Under the pieces are notes generated by a model. The model searched no databases and was not told the origin of the DNA. It saw only the letters and a list, made by a program, of their open reading frames with translations. Shown in pieces: positions 52,745 to 64,000 of a stretch of 64,000 nucleotides of DNA; position 1 is the stretch's first letter; every line of letters starts with the position of its first letter. Origin of the DNA: Tetrahymena thermophila SB210 (Eukaryota; Ciliophora; Oligohymenophorea; Hymenostomatida; Tetrahymenidae). The translations under genes were made by a program, and so were the position numbers. The stretch spans positions 1 to 64,000 of the forward strand of contig NW_002476267.1 in assembly GCF_000189635.1 (NCBI RefSeq), in the 5' to 3' direction.

Positions 52745-52864
52745 GTTGTCTGCCATACTAAGGTGAAAACACCGGATCCCATTCGAACTCCGAAGTTAAG
52801 CGCCTTAAGGCTGGGTTAGTACTAAGGTGGGGGACCGCTTGGGAAGTCCCAGTGTCGACAACCT
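52745..52864 (+). rRNA. 5S rRNA (copy 1, variant at position 7)
   Basis: 120-nt 5S rRNA of the large ribosomal subunit. It contains the internal control region (GAAGTTAAGC and GGTTAGTACTAAGGTGGG) and is followed by a T-run terminator. It has T in place of G at position 7, which breaks the last pair of helix I with C112. The other six copies have G. Confidence 0.95.
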
Positions 52865-53010
52865 TTTTATTTTAATTAACATTATTTTTAAATATTTCAA
52901 AAGTATTATTTTTAATTGCTAATTTTAATCTATTCTAGTTAATTGTAGATTAAGTGATAAATCAAATTAAAAGCTATTGTTATAAATAGTTATTTATTGA
53001 TATTACTTTT

Positions 53011-53130
53011 GTTGTCGGCCATACTAAGGTGAAAACACCGGATCCCATTCGAACTCCGAAGTTAAGCGCCTTAAGGCTGGGTTAGTACTAAGGTGGGGGA
53101 CCGCTTGGGAAGTCCCAGTGTCGACAACCT
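53011..53130 (+). rRNA. 5S rRNA (copy 2)
   Basis: 120 nt with consensus sequence. Terminal helix I is formed by GTTGTCG and CGACAAC, with a TTTTTT terminator after the gene and TATAAATA at -30. Confidence 0.97.
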
Positions 53131-53277
53131 TTTTTATTTTAATTAATATTATTTTTAATCATTTAAAAAGTATTGTTTTTAATAACTAATTTTACTTTAT
53201 TCTAATAAATTTTAGATTAAGTGATAAATCAAATTAAAAGTTATTGTTATAAATAGTTATTTATGGATATTACTTTT

Positions 53278-53397
53278 GTTGTCGGCCATACTAAGGTGAA
53301 AACACCGGATCCCATTCGAACTCCGAAGTTAAGCGCCTTAAGGCTGGGTTAGTACTAAGGTGGGGGACCGCTTGGGAAGTCCCAGTGTCGACAACCT
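53278..53397 (+). rRNA. 5S rRNA (copy 3)
   Basis: Same 120-nt sequence as copy 2. The spacer that follows (53398-53544) is, by eye, identical to the one after copy 5. Confidence 0.97.
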
Positions 53398-53544
53398 TTT
53401 TATTTTATTGAAAATAATTTTTAATCATTTAAAAAGTATTATTTTACTAATATTAATTTATTTGAGTAAATTGTAGATTATTAAGTGATAAAACAAATTG
53501 AATAATGTTATTGTTATAAATATTTATTTATAGATATTAATTTT

Positions 53545-53664
53545 GTTGTCGGCCATACTAAGGTGAAAACACCGGATCCCATTCGAACTCCGAAGTTAAG
53601 CGCCTTAAGGCTGGGTTAGTACTAAGGTGGGGGACCGCTTGGGAAGTCCCAGTGTCGACAACCT
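53545..53664 (+). rRNA. 5S rRNA (copy 4)
   Basis: Same 120-nt sequence as copy 2. T-run terminator follows; TATA-like box at 53515. Confidence 0.97.
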
Positions 53665-53812
53665 TTTTTATTTTAATTAATATTATTTTTAATCATTTAA
53701 AAAGTATTGTTTTACTAATATTAATTTATTTGAGTAAATTGTATATGATTAAGTGATAAAAAAAATTGAATAATGCTATTGTTATAAATAGATATTTATT
53801 GATATTACTTTT

Positions 53813-53932
53813 GTTGTCGGCCATACTAAGGTGAAAACACCGGATCCCATTCGAACTCCGAAGTTAAGCGCCTTAAGGCTGGGTTAGTACTAAGGTGGGG
53901 GACCGCTTGGGAAGTCCCAGTGTCGACAACCT
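53813..53932 (+). rRNA. 5S rRNA (copy 5)
   Basis: Same 120-nt sequence as copy 2. Followed by a spacer identical to that after copy 3. Confidence 0.97.
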
Positions 53933-54079
53933 TTTTATTTTATTGAAAATAATTTTTAATCATTTAAAAAGTATTATTTTACTAATATTAATTTATTTGA
54001 GTAAATTGTAGATTATTAAGTGATAAAACAAATTGAATAATGTTATTGTTATAAATATTTATTTATAGATATTAATTTT

Positions 54080-54199
54080 GTTGTCGGCCATACTAAGGTG
54101 AAAACACCGGATCCCATTCGAACTCCGAAGTTAAGCGCCTTAAGGCTGGGTTAGTACTAAGGTGGGGGACCGCTTGGGAAGTCCCAGTGTCGACAACCT
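54080..54199 (+). rRNA. 5S rRNA (copy 6)
   Basis: Same 120-nt sequence as copy 2, with T-run terminator and TATA-like box at 54050. Confidence 0.97.
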
Positions 54200-54346
54200 T
54201 TTTTATTTTAATTAATATTATTTTTTAAAATTTATAAAGTATTATTTTTAATTACTAATTTTAATTTATTCTAGTAAATTTTAGATTAAGTGATAAATCA
54301 AATTAAAAGTTATTGTTATAAATAGTTATTTATGGATATTACTTTT

Positions 54347-54466
54347 GTTGTCGGCCATACTAAGGTGAAAACACCGGATCCCATTCGAACTCCGAAGTTA
54401 AGCGCCTTAAGGCTGGGTTAGTACTAAGGTGGGGGACCGCTTGGGAAGTCCCAGTGTCGACAACCT
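54347..54466 (+). rRNA. 5S rRNA (copy 7, last of cluster)
   Basis: Same 120-nt sequence as copy 2. After its terminator the ~267-bp periodicity stops and unrelated intergenic DNA begins. Confidence 0.97.
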
Positions 54467-54475
54467 TTTTTATTT

Positions 54476-56950
54476 TGTTAATAAATATCATTAAAGTAAG
54501 AAATAGTAATAGTAAATAAATTTATTAATTGATTTTTTATTTAGACTACGTTTTGAATAATTAAAATCTTCATTTTTTATTTAATTAATTTGCTATGTAT
54601 TTTTAGATAAAATTCTTTTGAGTTTTTTTTAGTATTTGACAAATTTATTATGAAAGAAAGATGGTCAAATATGAAAAGCAAATAAAAATTTTCAATATAA
54701 TTAAAGAAATTTTAAATTACCTTTGAAAACTTGAGTGGCTTAAGTCTTTCTTATTAAAATCTTTAAAAAACTAAGAGTTAAATTAATACGAGCCAACTCC
54801 TTATGAAATTAAATTTTATTTAATGAAAACCTAATTTAACTATTAATTTTAAAGATATTTTTTTAATTGATAATTTTATTAAAAAATGTTATATTAAATA
54901 TTTTATGAGCACATAAAAAAATAATAAATTTACAAAAATATGTAAATATCTAAGTTTATAAATACCTATTTATAATTATATTTTCATTTTTTCTAATAAG
55001 TAAGAAATATATTTGAGGAAAAAATTTATCTCAACTAATTCATTTTAGAAAGTTGAAAAGAAATGCAATTTTTTTACATTTTAAAAAAGGAAAAAATAAA
55101 ATTAATTGCTACATAAAATTTTTCTGATTATTTAAAAATGAGAGATTTATAAAGACATACAGACTTTTATATTTCAAATTAATACAAAATATTTAATTGA
55201 ATTTAAAATATAAATAGTCTGAGAAACCAATTTATTATCGTATTTATTCTTTATGAAACAATTAAATATTGAGTAAAAAAATTAGAATTTCAATTTTATA
55301 CAAATAGTTTCAATTTAAAATGTTAAAAATTAAAAAGAATTTAAGTAAGTACTAACTGTTTTGAAGTAAAAATCCAAAAAAATATAGATTTAAAAAATTG
55401 AATTTAAATTAGGCACAAACAATTGGAACAATAAATAAAACTCTACATTTTAAGAAATGTAAATAAGTACTAAAAATATTATAGCCATTCTCTGTATTTT
55501 TATTTAGGTGTATATTATTTTATATTATAAATTGTAGACTAATTTAAATTTATGAATTATTTATTGTTTATTTATAGTTTGTTTTTTAATTTTTTTAATT
55601 AAATTTTTAAAACATTTTTTTTTTTCTTATTATATGATTGGAAGTTTGGGATTTGATCAGAAGAGAGAGAATCACTTTTAAGTTGCTACGGTAATTAAGT
55701 CTAATAGATATTAGGCTAGGGGGTTACCTAACTACTTTATCTAATTAGGAGTAAATTTAATTAATTTTATAATTAATTAATTTCAACTAATTTAATCAGA
55801 ATTAGATGGAAGGAAGTTTGATTCATTATGTAGGTTACTTCAAATTACAACGAAATCTTTCTTAAAATTTGTATTATAATTAATTTCAACTAATTTAATC
55901 AGAATTAGATGGGAGGAAGTTTGATTCATTAGGTTACTTCAAAATACAAGGAAATATTTCTTAAAATTTGTGAGATTGAATTAGATTATCAGCTTAGTGA
56001 ACTCATTGTCTGTAATTATCATTTATATCTAATATCTAGCTAGTATTATATTTTTTAGTACTATTTTGAAATTGAAATATAAAGATTTAATAATCAATGT
56101 ATGTTAGTTAGTTATTTACACTAACTTTTTGTGATTTCTCAAACTAAATAAAGGTAAATTTATAAATTAATATAATTTATTTGTTTTGTTGTCTTCATTC
56201 AGTTATAATTAATTAAATTTGCATAAATATCTATTCAATATTTTAATATTTATTTTTGAAATAACAAATAAATGATATAATAGATTAAAAAATATAGCAA
56301 ATTAGAAGAAGTAACTAATTATTTTTTTATCAAAATTCTTTAAATTTATTTTTATTAAAAAAAAAGTTTGTTAACTCTTCACTTTAATCTCATTAGGTTC
56401 TTGATATTGATCTAACGTAAAATGAATTTTTAAATATTATTAATATTTTTTAAATATTTACCTTTCAGTTTATTTAAAAATTATTTTTCTAAAAGAACTT
56501 ATCACCTAAATTCATTCATTTTATTTAAACAATGTTTTTTTAGCTCGCTTAATTTTCTATTTAAAGTTTTAAATTCATTACCCCGTTTTTTATATTGTAT
56601 ATTTTTTATTCTTTTTTTACTTATAATACCTTTAATTGAAATAAAAACAGTTTTGTTTATAAGTTTTGGGTTGAGATATATTTCTTTATAAAAATGAATT
56701 TAAAACAATAAATATAATTAACTCTTTTAATTTATTTAATAGTAGTTTTTTTGGTTTATTTTTTTTCAGTTTTTTATTGTACTAGATTATTTTTTTTCAT
56801 TTATCTTTCTTAATTTAATTCATTTGTTTATTTTTAACATTTCCTTTTATTATTTATTAATTAATTTCTTTCTATTACATATTTTTTATTCATTTTTTCC
56901 TTCTAAATAACTTATTATTTAATTATATTTATTTTTCAATATTTAAAAAG
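54476..56950. other. Intergenic region; short tandem repeat and decayed LRR unit at right end
   Basis: No gene recognised. A slightly less AT-rich stretch at 55640-55760 precedes a two-copy repeat (55776-55971). From about 56600 the sequence resembles the intron of the following LRR array, including 'aaaacagttttgttt' without a preceding intact exon or donor, so a decayed repeat unit or lost 5' exon is likely. Confidence 0.55.
55776..55971 (+). repeat. Two-copy tandem repeat of ~97 bp
   Basis: 55776-55872 and 55878-55971 share 'aatttcaactaatttaatc', 'ggaagtttgattcatta' and 'ggttacttcaaa' with a few substitutions and a small deletion. No coding capacity or known element. Confidence 0.8.
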
Positions 56951-59900
56951 TTTGAATTCTATTGGTTATTAAGATGCATAAGGCTTAGGTACAGCTTTAG
57001 TAAATTGCACTAATCTCTCAAATTTGACACTTTATCTTAAGTAAAAGCAGTTTATTTGTTTTGGATTTTGATTAAAATGAGTTTAAAACAAAATAACTCT
57101 TTTCATTTGTTTATTTGATTTACTTTTATTTTTGGTTTTTACTGTACTTGTGTTTTTTTTTTTCTTTTATCTTTCTTAATTTAACTCATTTTTTATTATT
57201 ATTTATTTATAAATTCATTTCTTATTTTTTCCGTCTAAATCACTAATTAATTTTATATTTATTCTTCAATATTTAAAAAGTGGTAATTAAATTGGCGCAG
57301 CAGGTGCATAAAGCTTAGGTTTTGCTTTAGCAAATTGCAAAAATCTCTCAAATTTGAAACTTTATCTTTCGTAAAATCAATTTATTTATTTTGGATTGTG
57401 ATATTTTTCCTTATAAAAATGAATTTAAAACAAAACAACTCTTTTAATTTGTTTATTTGATTTACTTTTCTTTTTCTTTTTTATTGTACTTGTGCTATTT
57501 CTTCGCTTATCTTTCTTAATTTAACTCATTTTTTTGTTTATTTTTAAAATTTACTTTTATTAATCATTAACTAATTTCTTATTATTACATATTTTTTCTT
57601 CACTTTTTTCCTTCCAACTAACTAATTATTAATTTTTTTTCTTATAAATTTAAAAAGTGATAATTAAATTGGTGATTAAGGTACATCAGGCTTAGGCTCT
57701 GGTTTAGCAAATTGTAATAATCTCAAAAATTTGACACTCGATCTTTAGTAAAAACGGTTTATTTGTTTTGGATTACTATATTTTTCTTTTTAAAAATTAA
57801 TTTAAAACAATATATATAACAAACAATATAACTCTTTTAATTTGTTTATTCTATTTACTTTTCTTTTTAATTTTTATTTTACTTGCGTTTTTTCTTAATT
57901 TTATCATTCTTTATTTAACTCATTTATTTTATTTTTAACATTTACTTTTATTATTTGTTAACTAACTAATTTCTTATTATTTCATATTTCTGATTAATTA
58001 ATTGATTTATATTTTTTCTTCAATATTTAAAAAGTAAGAATTAAATTAGTTCAATGGGTGCATCAGGCTTAGGTTCTGCTTTAGCAAATTGTAATAATCT
58101 CTAAAATTTGACACTTGATCTTTAGTAAAAACGGTTTATTTGTTTTGGATTGTGATATTTTTCCTAATAAAAGAATTTAAAACATTAGAAATCCTTTAAG
58201 ATGTCGTGTTTCTTTCTTAATTTAACTTATTTGTTAATTATTCAGCATTTATTTGCTTTTATTATTTATTAATTAATTTCTTATTTTTTCTTCATTTTTC
58301 CTTCAAAATAACTAATTAATGATACATTTTTTCTTCAATATTTAAAAAGGGATAATTTAATTGGTGATTAAGGTGTATCAGGCTTAAATTCTGCTTTAGC
58401 AAATTGCACCAATCTCTCAAATTTGACACTTAATCTTAAGTAAAATAGTTTATTTGTTCTGGATTGTGATATTTTTTTTTATTAAAATGAATTTAAAATA
58501 AAATTACTCTTTTAATTTGTTTATTTGATTTAATTTTCTTTTTCGTTGTTTTTATTGTACTTATGTTTGTTTTTTCTTCATTTATTTATCATTCTTAATT
58601 AAATTTATTTTTTTATTTAAAACATTTGCTTTTATTATTTATTTATAAATTCATTTCTTATTATTTTATATTTTTTCTTTATTTTTTCCTTCTAAAAAAC
58701 TAACTAACTAACTAATTAATTAATTAATTATATTTTTTTTTTCATTATTTAAAAAGTTAGAATTAAATTTACAATTTACATGCATTAGGCTTAGGTTCTG
58801 TTTTAGCAAATTGCCAACATCTCTCAGATTTAGCACTTATTGTTAGGTAAAAATATTTTATTTGTTTTCGATTGATATAAAAAACTAATTAAATATATAT
58901 TTTTTCTTCAATACTTAAAAAGTATGAATAAAATTGGCTAATAACATGTATCAGGCTTAGGCTCTGCTTTAGCAAATTACAATAATCTCTCAAATTTAAC
59001 ACTTGATCTTAGGTAAAAGCAGATTATTTATTTTGGATTGTGATATTCTTCCTTATAAAAGTGAATTTAAAACAATAGAAATCTTTTAATTTGTTTATTA
59101 TCTGTTTATTTCGATTTACTTTTCTTTTTCATTTTTATTATTCTTATATTTTTATTCATTTATCTTTCTTAATTTAACTCATTTGTTTATTTAATTCATT
59201 TCTAATTATTACATATTTTTTCTTCATTTTTTCCTTTTAAATAACTATTTAATTTTATGTTTTTTCTTCATTATTTAAAAAGTTACAATTAAATTGACGA
59301 TTAAAGTGCATCAGACTTAGGTTCTGTTTTAGCAAATTTCAATAATCTCTAAAATTTGAAACTTAGTCTTAGGTAAAAATACTTTATTTGTTTTAAATTG
59401 CGATATTTTTCCTTATTAAAATTAATTTAAAACAACATAACTCTTTAAATTTGTTTTTTTAGTTACTTTTTTATTTCCTTTTTATTGTACTTGTGTTTTT
59501 TCTTCGTTTATCTTTCTTAATTTAACTCATTTGTTTATTTCAAAATTTGCTTTTATTATTTATTTATTTATTTTATTCATTTGTTTCTTATTATTTCATA
59601 TTTTTTCTTCATAATGATATATTTTTCTTCAATATTTAAAAAGTTAGAATAAAATTGGTGCAATAGGTGCATAGAGTTTAGGTTCTGCTTTAGCAAATTG
59701 CTCTAAAATCTCAAAATTGACACTTGATATTTAGTAAAAACAGTTTATTTATTTGTTTTGGATTGTGAATTTCTCCTAAAAAATTAATTAGCTTTTTATT
59801 TGATTTACTTTTCTTTTTTAATATATTTGCGTTTTTCTTCATCTATCTATCTATCTTTCTTAATTTAACCTATTTGTTTATTTTCAACAATTACTTTTAT

Positions 59901-62393
59901 TATTTCATATTTTTTCTTCATATCTTTCTTCTAAATAGCTAATTAATTAATGATATATTTTTTCTTCAATATTTAAAAAGTGAGAATAAAATTGGGGATT
60001 AAGGTGTTTCAAGCTTGGGTTCTGCTTTAGCAAATTGCAATAATCTCTAAAATTTGAAGCTTGATTTTGGGTAAAAATAAATAGTTTATTTGCATTTGAT
60101 TGAGATATTTTTTCTGATTAAAATGACTATTAGCTGTTTTTTTGATTTAATTTAATTTTTTTTTTGATTGAAATTCTGTTTTTTCATCATTTATCTTATT
60201 TAATTTAACTCATTTTTTTATTTTCAATAATTGATTTAATATTTATTAATTGATTTCTTATTATTTCATATTTTTATTTATTTTTTCCTCCAAAATAAAT
60301 AATTATATTTTTTTCTTAAATATTTAAAAAGATTTAATTAAATTGGTGAAATAGGTGCTTCAGATTTAGGTTCTGCTTTAGTAAATTACTCTAATCTCTT
60401 AAATTTGACACTTGATCTTCGGTAAAAATAGTTTATGCTTTGGATTGTGAAATTTCTTCTTATTAAAATAAATTAAAAAATGTTACTCTTTTAATTTGTT
60501 TATTAGTTGCTTATTTGAAATACTTTTCTTTTTCTTTCTTTTTTATTGTATTTGTATTTTTTTCTTCATTTATTTTACATAATTTAACTCATTTGTTTAT
60601 CTTCAAAAATTAATTGATTTTATTATTTATTAATTGATTTCTTATTATTTCATATTATTTCTTCATTTTTTCCTTCTAATTAACTAATTAATTAACTATA
60701 TTTTTTTTTCTTCAATATTTAAAAAGAAGTAATTAAATTGGGGCAAAAGGTGCGTCATATTTAGGTTCTGCTTTAGCAAGTTGCACTAATCTCTCAAATT
60801 TGACACTTGGTCTTCGGTAAAAATAGCTTATTTGCTTTTGATCATGATATTTATTCTTATTAAAATAAATTTAAAATAATATATCTCTTTGAATTTATTT
60901 ATTAGCTGTTTATTTGATTTACTTTTATCTCTCTTTTTTTATTTTATTTCTGATTTTGCTTCATTTATTTTTCTTAATTGAACTCATTTGTTTGTTTTCT
61001 TAATTGATTTTATTATTTATTTATTGATTTCTTAGTAATTCATATTTTTTCTTAATTTTATCCTCTTTCTTTATTTAACTCATTTTTTTATTTTTAACAA
61101 TTGCTTTTATGATTTATTAATTAATTTCTAATTTTATATTTTTTATTCATTTTTTCCATCAAAATAAATAATAAATTATATTTTTTTTATTCAATATTTA
61201 AAAAGTGATAATTAAATTGGTGATTAAGGTACATCAGACTTAGGTTCTGCTTTAGCAAATTGCAATAATCTTTCATATTTGGCACTTCATCTTGAGTAAA
61301 AACTGTTTTTTTTTTTGGATTGTGATATATTTCCTTATAAAAATAAATTTAAAAAAAGATCACTTTAAATTTGTTTATAAGCTCTTTATTGAATTACTTT
61401 TCTTTTTCTTTGCTATTTTACTTCTTCATATATTTTTTTGATTTAACTCATTTATTTTTATATTTTAAATATTTACTTTTATTATTTGTTAACTAATTTC
61501 TTATTATTTCGTATTTTTTCTTTATTTTTTCCTTCTAAATAACTAATTAATTAATTATTAATTTTTTCTTCCATATTTAAAAAGAATTAATTAAATTGGT
61601 GCAAAAGGTGCATCAGATTTAGTTTTTGCTTTAAAAAATTGCACTAATCTTTCAAATTTAGCGCTTTAGCTTGGGTAAAATTAGTTTTTTTGCTTTTGAT
61701 TAGGATAATTTTCCTTAATAAAATGAATTTAAAATACAATAGCTCTTTTAATTTATTTTTTAGCTGTTTTTTGATTTACTTTTCTTTTTTTATTATTTAT
61801 TTTATTTTAGCTGTGTTTTTTCTCCATCTATTTTTCTTAATTTAACTTATTTTTTTTCTTTCAACAATTCATTTTTATTATTTATTTATTTCATATAATT
61901 TCTTCATTTTTTCTTATTAAATAATTAATTATATTTTTTTCTTCAATATTTAAAAAGTTACAATTAAATTGGTGCAACTGGTGCATCAGGCTTATGCTCT
62001 GCTTTAGCAAATTGCAAAAAACTCTCAAATTTGACACTTAATCTTAAGTAAAAACAGTTTATCTGTTTTTGATTGCTCTTTTTTTTCTTTAAAAAAATGA
62101 ATTTAAAGCAAACAATATAAATAGCTCTTTTAATTTATTAATTTGCTTTTTATTTGATTTATTTTTCTTTTCTTTTGTTTTTTATTCTGCTAATATTTTA
62201 TTCTGTATTTTAATTTTAAGTTAAAATTTATTTTTAAATAAATAACTTTATTATATTTAATTTCTTCTAGTATTTAAATTTAATATAATATAAAAGTGAA
62301 AACTAAATCAATGAATCATAATAATTGACAGTAAATAGCAAGTATCTTAAATTAAAAAGATTAGTTGTCTTTTATCTAGATTTCAATTGGTGA
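56951..62393 (+). CDS. Leucine-rich-repeat protein, 15 tandem 90-nt exons plus terminal exon; 5' end not found
   Basis: Exons, each exactly 90 nt and phase 2: 56951-57040, 57281-57370, 57658-57747, 58035-58124, 58350-58439, 58757-58846, 58923-59012, 59283-59372, 59644-59733, 59981-60070, 60332-60421, 60727-60816, 61206-61295, 61585-61674 and 61958-62047, then terminal exon 62297-62393 (97 nt, TGA 62391-62393). Acceptors are mostly TTTAAAAAG and donors GTAAAA. Each exon encodes one ribonuclease-inhibitor-like LRR with the core L-G-S-A-L-A-N-C. The terminal exon encodes ENQINES...KYLKLKRLVVF, matching the other LRR genes. Introns vary from 76 to ~390 bp and have diverged, unlike the uniform introns of the 21-27 kb array. 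No start codon exon was found; the gene may be 5' truncated. The role would be protein binding; the partner is unknown. Confidence 0.78.
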
Positions 62394-63432
62394 TAGATAG
62401 ATAAGTGGTGAAAAGGATGAACAAATATAAAATATTTGAACAATAAAAAATAATATGTTTTATTATAAATATTTTGTAATAAGATAATTTAAACTAAATA
62501 AAATATAGATAAATAGATTGGTTTATTTATTTATTATTGTTAATATATTTATGAAAATCCTATTTATTTTAGTAAGTAAGTTAACAAATAGCTGATTAAA
62601 TAAATGAAAATTTACAAATAAAATTTACATGTATTAAATTCTTATTTATGGATGTGGAGAATTAAGAGTTTAGTTCATGGATTTGTTGCTAATAAAGTAT
62701 ATTAATTTTATTTAGCTTTTAATAATAAAATATTTTTTTATAATTTTTTAATATAAATATGTAATTTAAGATATTATATTTATTTTTAAATTTTTGTATA
62801 TTTTTTTTTAATAATATTACACTCTTTTCACCTTAGTATGGCCGACAACAAAAGTAAGTAATGGATATTCATAAATATTTATAATTTCAATTATCGTTGA
62901 ACACAATTCAAAAATATTTTATTAAAATATTTACATGAAATATTTTTAAATATATTGTAAGTGGAATAAAAATAATAATTTTATTAAAGAAATAAATTGA
63001 TTTTTAAATAAAGAAATTAATTAAAACATGGCATTAAAACATTTTAAATAAATAATTCATGAATAAAAAAATAATTAAAAAATTAATAATCAAAAAAATA
63101 AGTAAAATCTTTTTTAAAATTTAAGTTAAATAAAAGGAAATATCAATCATTAATGTTAAATAAATTAGTAGAACTTAGATATTTCTTAACTCTATAAGGT
63201 AAATTTTTATTTTTCATATATAAATATATTTACTAATTTAAATCATTCTTTTTTAATAAATTTAATTGATATAGACGCCAAAAAATCTTATTGTTTTTTC
63301 ATTTATAAACTCAAATATACAGTTTTTATAATTGTAAATTATAATTCCTTAATATTTTACTAAATAGTAAATCATTAGATTTTTTTTTAATCAAAATAGA
63401 AGTTTAATAAAGATAGATTTAGCGAATAAGAC
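62394..63432. other. Intergenic; 5S fragment and flank module
   Basis: Non-coding. Contains the truncated 5S sequence (62825-62849, - strand) and, from about 62855 to 63432, the upstream flank module shared with the membrane-protein gene at 43029. Confidence 0.65.
62825..62849 (-). pseudogene. Truncated 5S rRNA (first 25 nt)
   Basis: The reverse complement equals 5S nucleotides 1-25 and then diverges. A TATAAATA motif and 5S-like upstream DNA lie on its 5' side (62850-62890), so a 5S promoter and gene start were copied and cut. It lacks the internal control region and cannot give 5S rRNA. Confidence 0.85.
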
Positions 63433-64000
63433 ATGCTTACGAATTCGTAAATTTAAATGGATGCTTTCTTTGCAATTCATTTTATTTATGATAAAGTCTT
63501 ATATTTTTGCTTCTTGTTTTAGCTTTTGCATTTCATAGCTTTCAATGTAAATTTGTTTAATTTATTTCTACTCTCATTTATTGCATAATAATTATTAATT
63601 ATTAGGAGAATAAATCAATTACATAATGGATAATATGGTCTGTTATAAGTACAACAATCATGATAGAAAATTGTTTGAACTTTTTATACATCTACAAGAA
63701 AATTGAGCTTAAGAGTAAGTTATTAGCTTACAGTCTATGCTTATTTAACTTAGGAGAGATACCTTTACTCTAAATTCAATAGAATAATAGGTTTGAATGC
63801 TTCATGTAATACAGATTAAATTTAAAAAGATTTGTATTTTTTGTGGTTGAAGCGGCTGGATTGATAACTCTTGCTTTCTTATTAGATCCAAAGTAATTTA
63901 TCATACCTTTGCTAGCATATTTTTATCCTATTTAGATGATTTTTGCTTCTTTATTTTAGCCTGACATAGTTGAAAGTAAACATATTCTAAAAAGTGCATG
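63433..64000 (+). pseudogene. Paralogue of the 43029 membrane protein, frameshifted, cut by window end
   Basis: Opens at ATG 63433 and aligns with the 43029 gene from its first codons (QIQMDAFFAIHFIYDKVLYF). A net 11-nt insertion at about 63581-63612 shifts the frame, so the original reading meets TGA near 63660. After the insertion the parental frame is open again to the window edge (AYSLCLFNLGEIPLL, LITLAFLLDPKQF). That long open stretch implies recent damage, a sequencing error or an unrecognised intron. If intact it would be a ten-helix membrane protein like its relative. Confidence 0.65.

Larger units (their letters stand above)
52715..54475 (+). repeat. 5S rDNA tandem cluster, 7 units of ~267 bp
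   Basis: Gene starts are 266, 267, 267, 268, 267 and 267 bp apart. Genes are identical apart from copy 1, while the ~147-bp spacers fall into at least two types that alternate in the middle of the cluster, a sign of duplication of two-unit blocks. Confidence 0.95.

Noticed and set aside
1..64000. tRNA genes and other known RNAs besides 5S
   Set aside because: I scanned for T-loop-like GTTCRA motifs with acceptor stems and found none that folds. A covariance-model search could overturn this.

Overview
The window is nuclear DNA of a ciliate, almost certainly Tetrahymena. It is extremely AT-rich, and every long reading frame uses TAA and TAG as glutamine codons with TGA as the only stop. Introns are short GT..AG AT-rich segments. 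The seven 5S rRNA genes match the Tetrahymena 5S sequence as I remember it. All coordinates come from hand translation with the ciliate code. A standard-code reading fragments every gene.

Layout. 1-2160 (+): 3' end of a leucine-rich-repeat (LRR) gene. 3359-7195 (+): tandem pair of ~445-residue lineage-specific proteins with a Cys cluster. 7534-17857 (-): giant multi-intron surface protein with signal peptide, furin-like Cys repeats, propeller-like region, beta-helix with GGAI repeats and a multi-pass C-terminus. 19222-28620: an 18-exon LRR array (- strand) between two ~1.27-kb direct repeats. 28917-29650 (-): relic of the beta-helix of a giant-type gene. 31021-34416 (+): smaller intronless relative of the giant protein. 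34898-49294 (-): Na+/K+-type P-ATPase genes, one complete and two partial copies meeting at a 100-N gap, carried in a ~7-8 kb segmental duplication. 43029-44660 (+): multi-pass membrane protein, with a frameshifted paralogue at the right edge (63433-64000). 52745-54466 (+): seven 5S rRNA genes. 56951-62393 (+): second LRR exon array.

The unifying theme is duplication. LRR genes are built from exons of exactly 90 nt in one intron phase, so any exon can be gained or lost without changing the frame. The ATPase copies look like a recombination mosaic. One flanking module occurs three times, one copy inverted and joined to the 5S cluster. Gene content is dominated by ion transport and surface or recognition-type proteins, typical of fast-evolving, duplication-prone regions of Tetrahymena genomes. 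I saw no tRNA gene, transposase, reverse transcriptase or CRISPR array.
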